In this document: positions 1 to 10,742 of the stretch, piece after piece
Layout of the letters: each line of letters begins with the position of its first letter
Position numbering within the stretch: the stretch's first letter is position 1
Assembly (NCBI RefSeq): GCF_023158935.1
Contig: NZ_CP096120.1
Coordinates: 2,294,001-2,358,000, forward strand
DNA: 64,000 nucleotides
Source: Acinetobacter portensis
GTDB taxonomy: Bacteria > Pseudomonadota > Gammaproteobacteria > Pseudomonadales > Moraxellaceae
Reading direction: 5' to 3'
Made by a program: the position numbers and the translations under genes
Notes under the pieces: generated by a model
The model's database searches: none
What the model was told of the DNA's origin: nothing
The model's input: the letters and a program-made list of their open reading frames with translations, nothing else

Positions 1-2611
1 CATCGATAAGCGTATTACGTGGAAGAATAACTTCTTCAGAACCTACACGTTTTACATCTTCAGCAACAACACGACCAAGTACTCGGCTACCCAAGTTCTC
101 AATTACATCACCACCTTGAATGAACGGAGTCATTACAAGACCGCCTAAAGTACCGCAATCTGGCTCAGTAATTACTAAGTCTTGCGCTACGTCTACTAGA
201 CGACGAGTTAAGTAACCCGAGTTTGCTGTTTTAAGTGCTGTATCGGCCAAACCTTTACGTGCACCGTGTGTTGAAATGAAGTACTGAAGTACTGTCAAAC
301 CTTCACGGAAGTTCGCTTTAATTGGTGTTTCAATGATCGAGCCATCTGGCTTAGCCATCAAACCACGCATACCCGCTAACTGACGAATCTGAGCTGCCGA
401 ACCACGGGCACCTGAGTCAGACATCATGTAAATCGAGTTGAATGATTTTTGCTTCTCATCTTCACCCTGTTTGTTTTTAACAGTTGTGAAAGATAAGTTA
501 TCCATCATCGCTTTCGCTACTTGGTCGTTTGTACGCGCCCAAATATCGACAACTTTATTATAACGCTCACCAGCAGTTACGAAACCTTGTTCAAACTGTT
601 GTTCGATTTCACGAACTTCAGCTTCAGATTTCGCAATAATCGCTTCTTTATTTGGTGGAATTAACATGTCTTCCATACCAACAGAAACGCCTGAACGAGT
701 CGCTTGACGGAAGCCCAAGTACATCAATTGGTCAGCAAAGATAACTGTATCTTTAAGACCTAATTTACGGTAGCAAGAGTTAATTAACTTAGAGATGTTC
801 TTTTTGTTCATCTCAAGGTTAATTTGTTGGAAATCCATACCTTCAGGAACAACTTCCCAAAGTAAGCAACGACCTGGAGTTGTATCTACAACAATCGTTT
901 GCTGTTCACGGTTACCATCTTCGTCAATTACAGTTTGATGTACACGTGCTTTAACACGAGCGTGTAAATCAACTTGACCTGTTGCAAGTGCACGGTTTAC
1001 TTCGTCAGTATCCGCAAACACCATGCCTTCACCTTTGGCATTGATTGCATCACGAGTGATGTAATACAAGCCTAAGACAACGTCTTGAGAAGGTACGATG
1101 ATTGGCTCACCGTTCGCTGGAGACAAGATGTTGTTTGTAGACATCATTAACGCACGAGCTTCTAATTGAGCTTCAAGTGTTAATGGAACGTGTACCGCCA
1201 TTTGGTCACCGTCGAAGTCGGCGTTAAATGCCGCACAAACTAACGGATGAAGACGGATCGCTTTACCTTCAATAAGAGTAGGTTCAAATGCTTGAAGACC
1301 TAAACGGTGAAGTGTTGGCGCACGGTTCAACATCACTGGATGTTGACGAATTACAGATGCAAGAACGTCCCAAACTTCTGGAGTTTCGCGCTCAACCATT
1401 TTCTTCGCAGCTTTAATGGTTGTTGCTTGACCAGATGCTTGTAGTTTAGCGAAAATGAATGGCTTGAATAATTCAAGTGCCATTTTTTTCGGAAGACCAC
1501 ATTGGTGTAAACGTAATGTAGGACCTACAGTAATTACCGAACGACCAGAATAGTCAACACGCTTACCAAGTAAGTTTTGACGGAAACGACCTTGTTTACC
1601 TTTGATCATATCTGCCAAAGATTTAAGAGGACGTTTGTTCGAACCTGTAATTGCGCGACCACGACGACCGTTATCAAGCAATGCATCTACAGACTCTTGT
1701 AACATACGTTTTTCGTTACGTACGATAATGTCTGGAGCCGCAAGGTCAAGAAGACGTTTTAAACGGTTGTTACGGTTAATTACACGACGGTAAAGATCGT
1801 TCAAGTCAGAAGTCGCGAAACGACCACCTTCAAGAGGAACTAACGGACGAAGATCTGGTGGAAGAACTGGAAGTACAGTCAACACCATCCATTCTGGTTT
1901 GTTGTTAGATTCTTTGAACGCTTCCATCAACTTCAAACGCTTAGAAGCTTTTTTAAGCTTAGTTTCTGAAGTTGTATTAGGAATTTCTTCACGTAAACGA
2001 GAAATTTCGTTTTCAAGATCGATGTCTTTCAACAAATCTTGAACTGCTTCTGCACCCATTTTCGCAGTGAATTCATCACCGTGCTCTTCTAACGCATTGA
2101 AGTATTCTTCATCGTTAAGAAGTTGGTATTTCTCAAATGGAGTCATACCAGGGTCAGTTACAACATAAGATTCGAAATACAATACGCGTTCAATATCACG
2201 AAGCGTCATATCAAGTAATAAACCGATACGGCTTGGTAATGATTTCAAGAACCAAATATGTGCAACTGGAGAAGCTAATTCGATGTGACCCATACGTTCA
2301 CGACGAACTTTCGCAGTTGTTACTTCAACGCCACATTTTTCACAAATGACGCCTTTGTATTTCATACGCTTGTATTTACCACACAAGCACTCGTAATCTT
2401 TTACTGGACCAAAGATTTTGGCACAGAACAAACCATCACGTTCTGGTTTGAACGTACGATAGTTAATGGTTTCAGGCTTTTTAACTTCACCATGAGACCA
2501 TGACTTAATCATTTCTGGTGACGCAAGACCAATACGGATGCGGTCAAACTCTACAGGAGCATGACCGTCTGAATCCGTCTTTTTGCGCATGATATCGAGC
2601 AAGTCTTTCAA
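1..2611 (-). CDS. rpoC: RNA polymerase subunit beta' (3' end outside window)
   Basis: Codes for the largest catalytic subunit of RNA polymerase. Only the first ~870 codons lie in the window; the gene runs off the left edge. The start is a TTG at 2609-2611 giving [11 protein letters not shown], preceded by a purine-rich GGAG. The N-terminal zinc-binding segment [13 protein letters not shown] followed by CEKCG is visible near residue 70, and the magnesium-binding active-site motif [11 protein letters not shown] is encoded around 1193-1225 (residue ~463, as in E. coli). The reading frame is intact. It follows rpoB by 136 nt containing a palindromic repeat, and is presumably cotranscribed with it. 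Confidence 0.97.
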   Translation of the reverse strand, partial: MKDLLDIMRKKTDSDGHAPVEFDRIRIGLASPEMIKSWSHGEVKKPETINYRTFKPERDGLFCAKIFGPVKDYECLCGKYKRMKYKGVICEKCGVEVTTAKVRRERMGHIELASPVAHIWFLKSLPSRIGLLLDMTLRDIERVLYFESYVVTDPGMTPFEKYQLLNDEEYFNALEEHGDEFTAKMGAEAVQDLLKDIDLENEISRLREEIPNTTSETKLKKASKRLKLMEAFKESNNKPEWMVLTVLPVLPPDLRPLVPLEGGRFATSDLNDLYRRVINRNNRLKRLLDLAAPDIIVRNEKRMLQESVDALLDNGRRGRAITGSNKRPLKSLADMIKGKQGRFRQNLLGKRVDYSGRSVITVGPTLRLHQCGLPKKMALELFKPFIFAKLQASGQATTIKAAKKMVERETPEVWDVLASVIRQHPVMLNRAPTLHRLGLQAFEPTLIEGKAIRLHPLVCAAFNADFDGDQMAVHVPLTLEAQLEARALMMSTNNILSPANGEPIIVPSQDVVLGLYYITRDAINAKGEGMVFADTDEVNRALATGQVDLHARVKARVHQTVIDEDGNREQQTIVVDTTPGRCLLWEVVPEGMDFQQINLEMNKKNISKLINSCYRKLGLKDTVIFADQLMYLGFRQATRSGVSVGMEDMLIPPNKEAIIAKSEAEVREIEQQFEQGFVTAGERYNKVVDIWARTNDQVAKAMMDNLSFTTVKNKQGEDEKQKSFNSIYMMSDSGARGSAAQIRQLAGMRGLMAKPDGSIIETPIKANFREGLTVLQYFISTHGARKGLADTALKTANSGYLTRRLVDVAQDLVITEPDCGTLGGLVMTPFIQGGDVIENLGSRVLGRVVAEDVKRVGSEEVILPRNTLID

Positions 2612-2680
2612 TTTTTTTCTCCGTGTGTTGTGGAGATTTTCACTCAACAACTGGGTCACAAATATTGTTTTTTAACTGAA

Positions 2681-2735
2681 AATCCACCCTTGCCCCTTTT
2701 CAAAGGGTGAGAAGCACTGCTTCGCAAGGGGGATT
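2681..2735. repeat. palindromic intergenic repeat between rpoB and rpoC
   Basis: Imperfect palindrome filling much of the rpoB-rpoC spacer. Outer arms AATCCACCCTTG (2681-2692) and CAAGGGGGATT (2725-2735) are near-complementary. Inner arms CCCCTTTT/CAAAGGG and a short hairpin GAAGC-act-GCTTC (2711-2723) lie between them. It resembles the small palindromic, REP-like or MITE-like repeats of Acinetobacter-type genomes, but copy number cannot be judged here. There is no U-tract, so it is not a standard terminator. It may act as an RNA processing or stability element between the two subunit genes. Confidence 0.6.
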
Positions 2736-2747
2736 AAATGGAACTAA

Positions 2748-5700
2748 TTAGTCACCATTTTTCAGTTCAATGTTGATACCTAAAGAACGGATCTCTTTGG
2801 TCAATACGTTGAACGATTCTGGCATACCCGGATCCATATAATGGTTTCCATCTACAATGTTCTTGTAGATACGAGTACGACCTTCAACGTCATCCGACTT
2901 AACTGTAAGCATTTCTTGGAGCGTGTAAGCTGCACCATATGCTTCAAGTGCCCAAACTTCCATCTCACCGAAACGCTGACCACCGAATTGTGCTTTACCA
3001 CCAAGCGGCTGTTGCGTAACTAACGAGTAAGAACCAGTAGAACGCGCATGCATTTTGTCGTCTACCAAGTGGTTAAGTTTCAACATGTACATGTAACCAA
3101 CAGTTACAGGACGGTCAAAACGCTCACCTGTGCGTCCATCATACAATACTGTTTGACCAGTACGTGAAATGCCCGCAAGTTCTAATAACTCTTTGATTTG
3201 ACCTTCATCAGCACCATCAAATACAGGAGTTGCTAAAGGAACACCTTTACGCAAGTTCTTAGAAAGTGCTAGAACTTCTTGGTCAGTTAAGCTATCAAGA
3301 TCTTCTTGCTCGCCACCAACTTTGTTGTAAATCTTGTCTAAGAATTCACGAAGTTCCATGATTGTACGTTGCTCTTGCATCATCTTGTCGATTTTTTCGC
3401 CAAGACCGCGAGCAGCCATACCCAAGTGAGTTTCTAGAATCTGACCCACGTTCATACGTGAAGGTACGCCTAGCGGGTTAAGTACGATATCAACTGGAAC
3501 ACCATTTGCATCGTGTGGCATGTCTTCTACTGGTAGGATGTTTGATACAACACCTTTGTTACCATGACGACCCGCCATTTTGTCACCCGGTTGGATGCGA
3601 CGTTTAACAGCTAAGTAAACTTTAACAACTTTCAATACGCCAGTTGTAAGTTCATCACCTGTAGAAAGTTTGCGTTTTTTCTCTGCAAATTTCTCATCAA
3701 TTTCGAAGCTCTTCTCTTTCAAGAACACTTGAATTTGAGTTAAACGTTCTGCAATTGCTTCATCAACTGGTTGGATATCCAACAAATCAACTAGCTCTAA
3801 ACCTGCCAACATATCTTCAGAAAGTTTGTCGCCACGTTTAGTTGTACCACCACCGTTAGATTCTTTACCAGTCAATAAACGAATGATACGTTCACGAGCA
3901 GCTTCTTCGAAGATTTTGAACTCTTCTTTCAAATCTTTACGGTATGCATCAAGTTGTGCTTTTTCAATTGCTTGAGCACGTTCATCTTTTTCAAGACCGT
4001 CACGTGTAAACACTTGAACGTCAATAACTGTACCTTTAACGCTTGAAGATACGCGTAAAGATGAGTCTTTAACGTCAGCAGCTTTTTCACCGAAGATTGC
4101 GCGAAGCAATTTTTCTTCAGGTGTTAACTGTGTTTCACCTTTAGGCGTTACTTTACCTACAAGGATGTCACCAGCAGCAACTTCAGCACCGATATAAACA
4201 ATACCTGATTCATCAAGCTTAGAAAGCGCAGCTTCACCTACGTTAGGAATATCCGCAGTAATTTCTTCTGCACCTAACTTAGTATCACGAGCAACACATG
4301 ACAATTCTTGAATATGAATCGAAGTTAAACGATCTTCTTGAAGAACACGCTCAGATAATAAGATCGAGTCTTCATAGTTGTAACCGTTCCAAGTCATGAA
4401 CGCTACGCGCATGTTTTGACCAAGAGCCAATTCACCGCCATCTGTAGATGGACCATCAGCTAATACATCACCACGACCAACTTGATCACCCATGCTTACA
4501 AGCACTTTTTGGTTGATACAAGTGTTTTGGTTCGAACGTGTGTATTTGATCAGGTTGTAGATATCTACACCTGCTTCACCAGCGATCATTTCATCTTCGT
4601 TTACACGAATAACAACACGAGAAGCATCTACATATTCAATACGACCACCACGGTTCGCGATCACACACACACCAGAGTCATGTGCTACGTTCGCTTCCAT
4701 ACCCGTACCTACGAGTGGTTTGTCAGCGATTAACGTAGGAACAGCCTGACGTTGCATGTTTGAACCCATTAATGCACGGTTGGCATCATCGTGTTCAAGG
4801 AACGGAATTAGTGACGCAGCTACAGATACAACCTGCTGAGCAGATACATCCATATGCGTTACTTTTTCTGGAGGCATACGTACGAAGTCACCTTGGTGAC
4901 GTACAGATACAACTTCTTCCGTTAAGTTACCATCTTTATCCATTGCAGAATCGGCCTGTGCAATTACAGTTCCAACTTCTTCAATAGCAGATAAGTATTC
5001 GATATCCATGGTCACTTGACCATTAATAACTTTACGGTAAGGCGTTTCTAGGAAACCAAAGTTATTACATTTCGCGTAAACAGAAAGCGAGTTGATCAAA
5101 CCAATGTTTGGACCTTCAGGAGTTTCAATTGGACATACACGACCGTAGTGAGTTTGATGTACGTCACGTACTTCAAAGCCCGCACGTTCACGAGTCAAAC
5201 CGCCGGGACCAAGAGCCGATACACGACGTTTATGCGTGATTTCAGATAATGGGTTGTTTTGGTCCATGAACTGAGATAACTGGCTTGAACCAAAGAATTC
5301 TTTGATTGCAGCAGCAACTGGCTTCGCATTGATTAAATCTTGCGGAGATAAGTTATCAGTTTCAGCTTGGCTTAAACGCTCTTTAACAGCACGCTCAACA
5401 CGAACTAGACCAACACGGAATTGGTTTTCTGTCATTTCACCAACAGAACGAACACGACGGTTACCCAAGTGATCGATATCGTCTACTTCGCCTTTACCGT
5501 TACGAATTTCAATTAATGTTTTTAAAACATCAGTAATATCTTCGTTCGATAAGATGCCTTCAACTTCACGTGACTTCTGATCTGTACCAACTTCGTAAGG
5601 ACGACCTAAACGACGGTTGAACTTCATACGACCTACAGGAGATAAGTCATAACGTTCAGAAGAGAAGAACAAGTTGTTGAATAAGTTTTCAGCAGCTTCT

Positions 5701-6836
5701 TTCGTTGGTGGCTCGCCCGGACGCATTACTTTGTAGATTTCTACAAGCGCTTCTTCACGACTTGTTGTCGTATCAGCACGTAAAGAATCTGCAATGAATG
5801 AACCACGATCGATGTCATTTGTGAACAGAATATTGAACTGCTTAACGCCGCCTTCTGCAATCTTAACCATGATTTCATGGCTCAATACTGTGTTTGCAGC
5901 AATAACGTCGCCATCACGTAAAGCGATGTCTTCAGCAGTAATACGCTCGTACAAGTATTCATCAGGAACTGAAAGCTTAGTTAAGCCAGCAGCTTCCATT
6001 TGACGAACATGACGTGCATTAATACGTTTACCTTGTTCAACAATCGCTTTGCCGTCAGCATCAAGAATGTCGAATTGAGCCATTTCACCACGTAGGCGTT
6101 CAGGCACAAGGTCAATTTGGTAGCTACCCATGTCTAGGTATACAGGAACTTTCTCAAAGAATAAATCTAAGATCTGTTCGTCTTTATAACCTAAAGCACG
6201 AAGTACAACAGTTGCTAATAATTTACGACGACGGTCAATACGAACATATACTAAATCTTTCGCATCAAACTCGAAGTCTAACCATGAACCACGGTAAGGA
6301 ATGATACGAGCAGAATAAAGGACTTTACCACTTGAATGTGTTTTGCCTTTATCGTGATCGAAGAATACGCCTGGCGAACGGTGCAATTGAGATACAATTA
6401 CACGCTCAGTACCGTTAATAACGAAAGTACCGTTATCTGTCATGAGTGGCATTTCACCCATGTACACTTCTTGCTCACGCACATCTTTAATAGATTTTGT
6501 TTCGCGATCTTTAAGGATCAAACGAATTTTTACGCGCATTGGTGCCGCATAAGTTGAGCCACGAAGAATACATTCGCGAACATCAAACTCAGGCTTACCA
6601 AGACTATACTCAACAAATTCTAAAGCAGCATTGCCAGAATAACTTTCTATAGGGAAAACTGAACGAAATGCGGCTTGGAGACCGATATCTTCGCGGTTTT
6701 TTGGTGTTTTGCCATCTTGAAGGAATGTTCTGTACGAATCGACCTGAATCGAAAGCAAGTACGGAGCATCCATCACACTCGGCAATTTACCAAAATTCTT
6801 ACGGATCCGTTTCTTTTCGGTATATGAGTATGCCAT
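2748..6836 (-). CDS. rpoB: RNA polymerase subunit beta
   Basis: Beta subunit of RNA polymerase, 1362 residues, full length for the genus. The start [16 protein letters not shown] is preceded by a GAGGA ribosome site. The rifampicin-binding segment [20 protein letters not shown] (residues ~513-533) matches the sensitive E. coli sequence. Residue 561 (codon at 5154-5156) is Gln in [11 protein letters not shown] where E. coli has Pro564. C-terminal motifs [12 protein letters not shown] and [20 protein letters not shown] are intact. The gene follows rplL after a 304-nt spacer containing an attenuator-like terminator and a leader hairpin, which probably set its level relative to L7/L12. Confidence 0.99.
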   Translation of the reverse strand: MAYSYTEKKRIRKNFGKLPSVMDAPYLLSIQVDSYRTFLQDGKTPKNREDIGLQAAFRSVFPIESYSGNAALEFVEYSLGKPEFDVRECILRGSTYAAPMRVKIRLILKDRETKSIKDVREQEVYMGEMPLMTDNGTFVINGTERVIVSQLHRSPGVFFDHDKGKTHSSGKVLYSARIIPYRGSWLDFEFDAKDLVYVRIDRRRKLLATVVLRALGYKDEQILDLFFEKVPVYLDMGSYQIDLVPERLRGEMAQFDILDADGKAIVEQGKRINARHVRQMEAAGLTKLSVPDEYLYERITAEDIALRDGDVIAANTVLSHEIMVKIAEGGVKQFNILFTNDIDRGSFIADSLRADTTTSREEALVEIYKVMRPGEPPTKEAAENLFNNLFFSSERYDLSPVGRMKFNRRLGRPYEVGTDQKSREVEGILSNEDITDVLKTLIEIRNGKGEVDDIDHLGNRRVRSVGEMTENQFRVGLVRVERAVKERLSQAETDNLSPQDLINAKPVAAAIKEFFGSSQLSQFMDQNNPLSEITHKRRVSALGPGGLTRERAGFEVRDVHQTHYGRVCPIETPEGPNIGLINSLSVYAKCNNFGFLETPYRKVINGQVTMDIEYLSAIEEVGTVIAQADSAMDKDGNLTEEVVSVRHQGDFVRMPPEKVTHMDVSAQQVVSVAASLIPFLEHDDANRALMGSNMQRQAVPTLIADKPLVGTGMEANVAHDSGVCVIANRGGRIEYVDASRVVIRVNEDEMIAGEAGVDIYNLIKYTRSNQNTCINQKVLVSMGDQVGRGDVLADGPSTDGGELALGQNMRVAFMTWNGYNYEDSILLSERVLQEDRLTSIHIQELSCVARDTKLGAEEITADIPNVGEAALSKLDESGIVYIGAEVAAGDILVGKVTPKGETQLTPEEKLLRAIFGEKAADVKDSSLRVSSSVKGTVIDVQVFTRDGLEKDERAQAIEKAQLDAYRKDLKEEFKIFEEAARERIIRLLTGKESNGGGTTKRGDKLSEDMLAGLELVDLLDIQPVDEAIAERLTQIQVFLKEKSFEIDEKFAEKKRKLSTGDELTTGVLKVVKVYLAVKRRIQPGDKMAGRHGNKGVVSNILPVEDMPHDANGVPVDIVLNPLGVPSRMNVGQILETHLGMAARGLGEKIDKMMQEQRTIMELREFLDKIYNKVGGEQEDLDSLTDQEVLALSKNLRKGVPLATPVFDGADEGQIKELLELAGISRTGQTVLYDGRTGERFDRPVTVGYMYMLKLNHLVDDKMHARSTGSYSLVTQQPLGGKAQFGGQRFGEMEVWALEAYGAAYTLQEMLTVKSDDVEGRTRIYKNIVDGNHYMDPGMPESFNVLTKEIRSLGINIELKNGD

Positions 6837-6857
6837 CTGGAGTCCTCGGAAAGTAAA

Positions 6858-6884
6858 CTAAACCCGCCTGCAGAACGGGTTTAG
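6858..6884 (-). promoter_or_regulatory. hairpin in rpoB leader close to ribosome site
   Basis: A perfect 9-bp inverted repeat, CTAAACCCG and CGGGTTTAG with a 9-nt loop, ends about 21 nt upstream of the rpoB start, just before the GAGGA ribosome site. It has no proper U-run, so it is more likely a translational or processing element than a terminator. It lies in the 304-nt rplL-rpoB spacer, which otherwise contains the attenuator at 7071-7101 and AT-rich sequence with no gene. Confidence 0.5.
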
Positions 6885-7070
6885 AAGGAATTACGCAGGT
6901 CGATATGACCACCACCTTGTTCAAATGCTGCAATTTTCAGTGGTATTAAAACGCTTAACAATATTTTTAAACATGGAAAAATATTGGTAAGCATTTAATT
7001 TTATTCAATTATTATAAATGTGGTGCTTTTTGCATCACGCAAACAAAAATCGAGCCGATTATTGTAACGC

Positions 7071-7101
7071 AAAAAGGCTGATGACCCAAGAGCCATCAGC
7101 C
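7071..7101 (-). terminator. intrinsic attenuator between rplL and rpoB
   Basis: On the minus strand, 8-bp stem GGCTGATG / CATCAGCC with a 10-nt loop, followed immediately by TTTTTG. It starts about 40 nt after the rplL stop. In E. coli a partial terminator in the same spacer lowers rpoBC expression relative to the ribosomal protein genes; the position and form here suggest the same role (inference). Confidence 0.8.
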
Positions 7102-7140
7102 AAATTTCGGGGTTAATTTTTCATTAGCCCCCTAGCGAAA

Positions 7141-7506
7141 TTACTTAACAGTAATTGTAGCGCCAGTTTCTTCAAGTTTCTTCTTAAGTTCTTCAGCTTC
7201 TTCTTTAGAAACAGCTTCTTTAAGAATAGCTGGAGCGCCTTCAACCATGTCTTTAGCTTCTTTTAAGCCAAGACCAGTAACTTCACGAACTGCTTTAATT
7301 ACAGCAACTTTGTTCGCGCCGAAAGAAGTCAATTCTACGTTGAATTCTGATTGCTCTTCAGCAGCAGCAGCAGCAGGACCTGCAGCTACAGCTACAGCAG
7401 CAGCAGATACGTTGAATTTTTCTTCGAAAGCAGAAATAAGTTCAACAAGTTCAAGAACAGTTTTTTCAGCTACTGCGTTTAGGATTTCTTCGTTTGTTAA
7501 AGCCAT
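7141..7506 (-). CDS. rplL: 50S ribosomal protein L7/L12
   Basis: Acidic stalk protein of the large subunit, present as dimers on L10 and recruiting elongation factors. It has 121 residues, the usual length. The N-terminal dimerisation helix begins [17 protein letters not shown], followed by an Ala-rich hinge (~residues 38-50). The globular C-terminal domain contains [15 protein letters not shown]. It lies 48 nt downstream of rplJ in the same transcript. Confidence 0.99.
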   Translation of the reverse strand: MALTNEEILNAVAEKTVLELVELISAFEEKFNVSAAAVAVAAGPAAAAAEEQSEFNVELTSFGANKVAVIKAVREVTGLGLKEAKDMVEGAPAILKEAVSKEEAEELKKKLEETGATITVK

Positions 7507-7554
7507 GAGATTAACTCCAAATGGGTATTGAATGATGTGTGTTTAAGTTTGAGC

Positions 7555-8061
7555 TTATGCAGCTTCTGACTCGTTTTTCTCGTTGAGTGCTGTAAGTAAG
7601 CGACCCAATTTCGAAATAGGAGCTTGAAGAACGTTTGCAAGCATAGTAAGCGCTTTCTCTTGGTTCGGAAGATTAGCGATAACGCTAACTTCAGCACCTT
7701 GATAAAGTTTGCCATCAAATGCAGCAGCTTTAAGTTCAAATGCTTTATTAGTTTTAGCGAATTCTTCGAACAAACGTGCAGCAGCACCCATGTCGTCTTC
7801 AGAAGTCGAGAAAGCTAAGATTGTTGGGCCAACAAGAGTTTCGTTCAAGATAGTGAATTGAGTATCTTGAAGAGCACGTTTAGCTAAAGTATTGCGTACA
7901 ACACGTGTAGCAACACCTAGTTTACGAGCTTCAACACGTAGAGCAGTTAATTGCTCAACTGTTAAACCTTGGTAGTCAGCAACAACAGCAGCAAACGCTG
8001 TAGAAGCAACTTCAGCTACTTCAGCAACGATCTGTTTTTTGCCTTCGATAAGAAGAGCCAT
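7555..8061 (-). CDS. rplJ: 50S ribosomal protein L10
   Basis: Base of the ribosomal stalk: binds 23S rRNA and carries L7/L12 dimers. It has 168 residues. The start MALLIEGKKQIVAEV is set by a strong AGGAGG site. The N-terminal rRNA-binding domain contains YQGLTVEQLTALR. The C-terminal helix binding L7/L12 spans roughly the last 35 residues (ANVLQAPISKLGRLLTAL). In enterobacteria the L10-L7/L12 complex represses its own mRNA through the leader; a 302-nt structured leader is present here too. Confidence 0.99.
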   Translation of the reverse strand: MALLIEGKKQIVAEVAEVASTAFAAVVADYQGLTVEQLTALRVEARKLGVATRVVRNTLAKRALQDTQFTILNETLVGPTILAFSTSEDDMGAAARLFEEFAKTNKAFELKAAAFDGKLYQGAEVSVIANLPNQEKALTMLANVLQAPISKLGRLLTALNEKNESEAA

Positions 8062-8363
8062 TGTAAAACCTCCTAACGGTGATTTATGTACTTACTCGAA
8101 GTACACTCCCAATTCGTAAATTCATTTCTGAACTTACACGCGGAGGATGAACAAATCACACCACCGCGTCTACGCAGGCTGGAAAATTAAGAAGGAAGTA
8201 AACTCCCCTCGCCTGAGGTCTTTGACGCTGATAAACAAATATTTATCAATTCAAAGTTTGCCTAAGTTTGCAAGAAGTCCGAGACCGGTTTCTTCTTGCG
8301 TAAAAATCAAAGCGCTGCTTTGATTTTTACTCAGGGCTTTAAAATTCTGTAATAAGTCGAAAC
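8062..8363 (-). promoter_or_regulatory. rplJ leader region (L10 autoregulatory leader candidate)
   Basis: A gene-free 302-nt spacer between rplA and rplJ. It holds, from rplA onwards, a perfect 14-bp hairpin (8300-8330), an inverted repeat with arms GCAAGAAG (8269-8276 region) and TTCTTGC (8292-8298), and a purine-rich segment before the AGGAGG site of rplJ. Position and length fit the L10 leader that binds L10-(L7/L12)4 in other bacteria. I did not verify the kink-turn consensus of that leader family, so the assignment is by context. Confidence 0.5.
8300..8330 (-). repeat. perfect 14-bp hairpin with 3-nt loop after rplA
   Basis: GTAAAAATCAAAGC (8300-8313) and its exact complement GCTTTGATTTTTAC (8317-8330) flank a 3-nt loop, 34 nt after the rplA stop codon. 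There is no U-tract beyond the stem on the minus strand, so a simple terminator is unlikely. A long perfect duplex at an operon internal boundary is a plausible RNase III processing site or 3'-end stabiliser (inference). Confidence 0.65.
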
Positions 8364-9059
8364 TTATTTAGAAACGTTTGCAACATCAACAGTAAGACCA
8401 GGACCCATAGTTGAGCTCAAAGTGATCTTTTTGATGTAAACGCCTTTAGATGTAGCAGGCTTCAAACGTTTTAAGTCAGCAATTAAAGCTTCAACGTTCG
8501 AACGAACAGCAGTAGCTTCAAAACCTACTTGACCGATCGCAGCATGGATAATACCAGCTTTGTCTACGCGGTAACGCGCTTGACCAGCTTTAGCGTTTTT
8601 AACAGCATTAGCTACGTCAGGAGTTACAGTACCCACTTTAGGGTTTGGCATTAAGCCACGTGGACCAAGAATAGTACCCAACTTACCAACAACGCGCATC
8701 GCATCTGGAGCAGCAATTACTACGTCGAAGTCAAGGTTACCAGCTTGAATGCTTTCAGCTAGATCATCAAAACCAACAACGTCCGCGCCTTCAGCTTTAG
8801 CAGCTTCAGCAGCAGCGCCTTGAGCAAACACAGCAACACGTACAGTTTTACCAGTACCTGCAGGAAGTGTAGTCGCGCCACGAACAACTTGGTCAGATTT
8901 ACGAGGATCAACACCTAGGTTTACTGAAACATCCAAAGATTCTTTGAATTTAACAGCAGGTAGGCTTGTTAATACTTGTACAGCTTCTTCCAAAGTGTAA
9001 ACTTTGTTAGCTTCAATAGCAGCTGCAATCGCTTTTTGACGTTTAGTTAATTTAGCCAT
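8364..9059 (-). CDS. rplA: 50S ribosomal protein L1
   Basis: L1 stalk protein of the large subunit, 231 residues, normal length. Visible family segments include [38 protein letters not shown], and [10 protein letters not shown] in the RNA-binding core. In other bacteria L1 represses translation of the L11-L1 mRNA. The start codon is 3 nt beyond the rplK stop, so the two are probably translationally coupled. Confidence 0.99.
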   Translation of the reverse strand: MAKLTKRQKAIAAAIEANKVYTLEEAVQVLTSLPAVKFKESLDVSVNLGVDPRKSDQVVRGATTLPAGTGKTVRVAVFAQGAAAEAAKAEGADVVGFDDLAESIQAGNLDFDVVIAAPDAMRVVGKLGTILGPRGLMPNPKVGTVTPDVANAVKNAKAGQARYRVDKAGIIHAAIGQVGFEATAVRSNVEALIADLKRLKPATSKGVYIKKITLSSTMGPGLTVDVANVSK

Positions 9060-9062
9060 GTC

Positions 9063-9491
9063 TTAAAGCTCCACTTCCAAGCCCATAGAACGCGCAGAAC
9101 CAGCAATGGTACGTACACGTGCGTCTAAATCAGCACCAGTTAAATCTGGCTCTTTAGTAGTCGCAATTTCTTCCAATTGAGCACGAGTCAACTTACCAAC
9201 TTTAGTTTTGTTAGGTACAGCCGAACCCTTTTGGATACCAGCAGCTTTCTTAAGAAGAATAGCAGCAGGAGGAGTTTTCATGATGAATGTGAACGACTTA
9301 TCGTTGTACACAGTAATCACTACAGGAATTGGTAGACCAGCTTCAACTTTTTGTGTAGCAGCATTGAATTCTTTACAGAATGCCATGATGTTAACACCAC
9401 GTTGACCTAGTGCAGGACCAATCGGTGGAGATGGATTCGCTTTACCAGCTGGAACTTGCAGCTTGATATAGCCGTCAATCTTCTTAGCCAT
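9063..9491 (-). CDS. rplK: 50S ribosomal protein L11
   Basis: Ribosomal GTPase-centre protein needed for elongation-factor function and RelA activation, 142 residues. The N-terminal domain has the thiostrepton-site proline-rich segment [20 protein letters not shown]. The C-terminal RNA-binding domain ends [12 protein letters not shown]. First gene of the rplK-rplA pair, preceded by a 119-nt spacer with two small inverted repeats. Confidence 0.99.
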   Translation of the reverse strand: MAKKIDGYIKLQVPAGKANPSPPIGPALGQRGVNIMAFCKEFNAATQKVEAGLPIPVVITVYNDKSFTFIMKTPPAAILLKKAAGIQKGSAVPNKTKVGKLTRAQLEEIATTKEPDLTGADLDARVRTIAGSARSMGLEVEL

Positions 9492-9543
9492 TTCAAATTA
9501 CCTCTGGGTACAAACGCCGATTAAGGCTCCCCAACGTTTTCAA

Positions 9544-9592
9544 GTAACGATAACCGTTACAACAACAATGCCCGATCTTAGAAAAATCGGGC
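9544..9592. repeat. two small inverted repeats in the nusG-rplK spacer
   Basis: GTAACG-ataac-CGTTAC (9544-9560) lies upstream of rplK, and GCCCGAT-(9 nt)-ATCGGGC (9570-9592) lies nearer nusG. The second is followed by GTTTTT on the plus strand, so it looks like a terminator in the plus direction, opposite to all genes here. On the minus strand it is followed only by ATTGTTGTTG, a weak U-rich run, and may terminate partially after nusG. The 9544-9560 repeat falls where the L1-binding leader of the L11 operon would be. Confidence 0.45.
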
Positions 9593-9610
9593 GTTTTTAA
9601 CCAATTAAAA

Positions 9611-10144
9611 TTAAACTGATTTTTCGACTTGACGAAATTCCAATTCAACTTGAGTTGGTCGGTTAAATACATTAATAGTCAGTGTTAAACGTGACTTTTC
9701 GTATAGAACTTCTTCCACAACACCTTTAAAGTCAGTGAATGGACCGTCCACAACAAGTAATTCTTCGCCTGGTTCAAACATCGTCTTAGGACGAGGTGCT
9801 TCACCAGTATTACGCACGCGAGCTAAGATTGCATCAGCTTCTTTTTGAGTAATAGGTGCAGGTTTTTCTGCAGTACCACCAATAAAGCCAAGTACTTTTG
9901 GACACTCTTTCACGATATGCCAAGTATCATCATTCATTTCCATTTCGACTAACACATAGCCAGGAAAGAATTTACGCTCAGACTTACGCTTTTTACCTTC
10001 CTTCATTTCCACTACTTCTTCAGTAGGGACAAGGACTTCACCAAAGCTATCGGCAACAGCGCTACGCTGGATTCGATCATTAAGCGAACGCATCACTTGT
10101 TTTTCATAACCTGAATAGGCATGAATAATGTACCAACGTTTCAT
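9611..10144 (-). CDS. nusG: transcription termination/antitermination factor NusG
   Basis: Binds RNA polymerase, suppresses pausing, and links it to Rho or to ribosomal protein S10. It has 177 residues. The NGN domain starts [18 protein letters not shown] and includes [18 protein letters not shown]. The KOW domain at the C-terminus includes [20 protein letters not shown]. It lies 7 nt after secE, as in most bacteria. Confidence 0.99.
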   Translation of the reverse strand: MKRWYIIHAYSGYEKQVMRSLNDRIQRSAVADSFGEVLVPTEEVVEMKEGKKRKSERKFFPGYVLVEMEMNDDTWHIVKECPKVLGFIGGTAEKPAPITQKEADAILARVRNTGEAPRPKTMFEPGEELLVVDGPFTDFKGVVEEVLYEKSRLTLTINVFNRPTQVELEFRQVEKSV

Positions 10145-10151
10145 AGCTCTC

Positions 10152-10592
10152 TTACCCGATAATAAACTTCATTAGCCAGCCTAAAATATAATCAAAACAC
10201 CACAAAACAATTGCAGCAATGATTACAACCAATAAAACTTGCCATGATGTGGTCACAGTTTCATTTTTGGTTGGCCAGGTCACTCGACGCAACTCAATTC
10301 GCGAATCTTTTAGTAAGCGAACAAAGCCTTTGCCTTGATGGGTGGCGTATAATAAACCTAAAGCGGCTACGATACAAGCCAAAATCACACCAACCCGAAC
10401 CCAAACATCATTCGCTGGCGCCCAATATCCTGGCAAATGTTGATTTGTCAGCATTGCAGCGATAAATAAAATTATAGAAAAAATCCATAAAATATAGTCT
10501 ATCGGCGAACTAGAGCTTACGATTTCAGCAGAATTATTTCTTTGAGGGATTGGCGCTTCGCTTAATGCGTCACGCGATTTATCATTCGACAT
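10152..10592 (-). CDS. secE: preprotein translocase subunit SecE
   Basis: Inner-membrane subunit of the SecYEG channel, 146 residues. After a polar N-terminus there are two hydrophobic segments (residues ~32-46 and ~64-83), then the conserved amphipathic region [20 protein letters not shown] and a final membrane helix. The three-helix form is typical of gammaproteobacterial SecE. Directly upstream of nusG and downstream of tRNA-Trp. Confidence 0.97.
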   Translation of the reverse strand: MSNDKSRDALSEAPIPQRNNSAEIVSSSSPIDYILWIFSIILFIAAMLTNQHLPGYWAPANDVWVRVGVILACIVAALGLLYATHQGKGFVRLLKDSRIELRRVTWPTKNETVTTSWQVLLVVIIAAIVLWCFDYILGWLMKFIIG

Positions 10593-10664
10593 TTTTGTAC
10601 TCGTCGTAGAACTCGCGACTTATTATATGACCAATTTAACCAGCATCAAGTTTTTTTTTAAAAA

Positions 10665-10740
10665 TGGCAGGCCAGGAGGGACTCGAACCCCCAACATTCG
10701 GTTTTGGAGACCGACGCTCTACCAATTGAACTACTGACCT
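10665..10740 (-). tRNA. tRNA-Trp (CCA)
   Basis: 76-nt cloverleaf on the minus strand. Acceptor stem AGGTCAG pairs with CTGGCCT followed by encoded GCCA. The anticodon loop CTCCAAA gives CCA, and the T-arm contains GGTTCGAGTCC. It sits between tuf and secE, the same place as in E. coli. Confidence 0.98.
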
Positions 10741-10742
10741 AC

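Noticed and set aside
7497..7787. 96-codon minus-strand frame across rplJ-rplL
   Set aside because: Out-of-frame reading of the two ribosomal protein genes, rich in His, Lys and Leu, as shadows of this sequence are.
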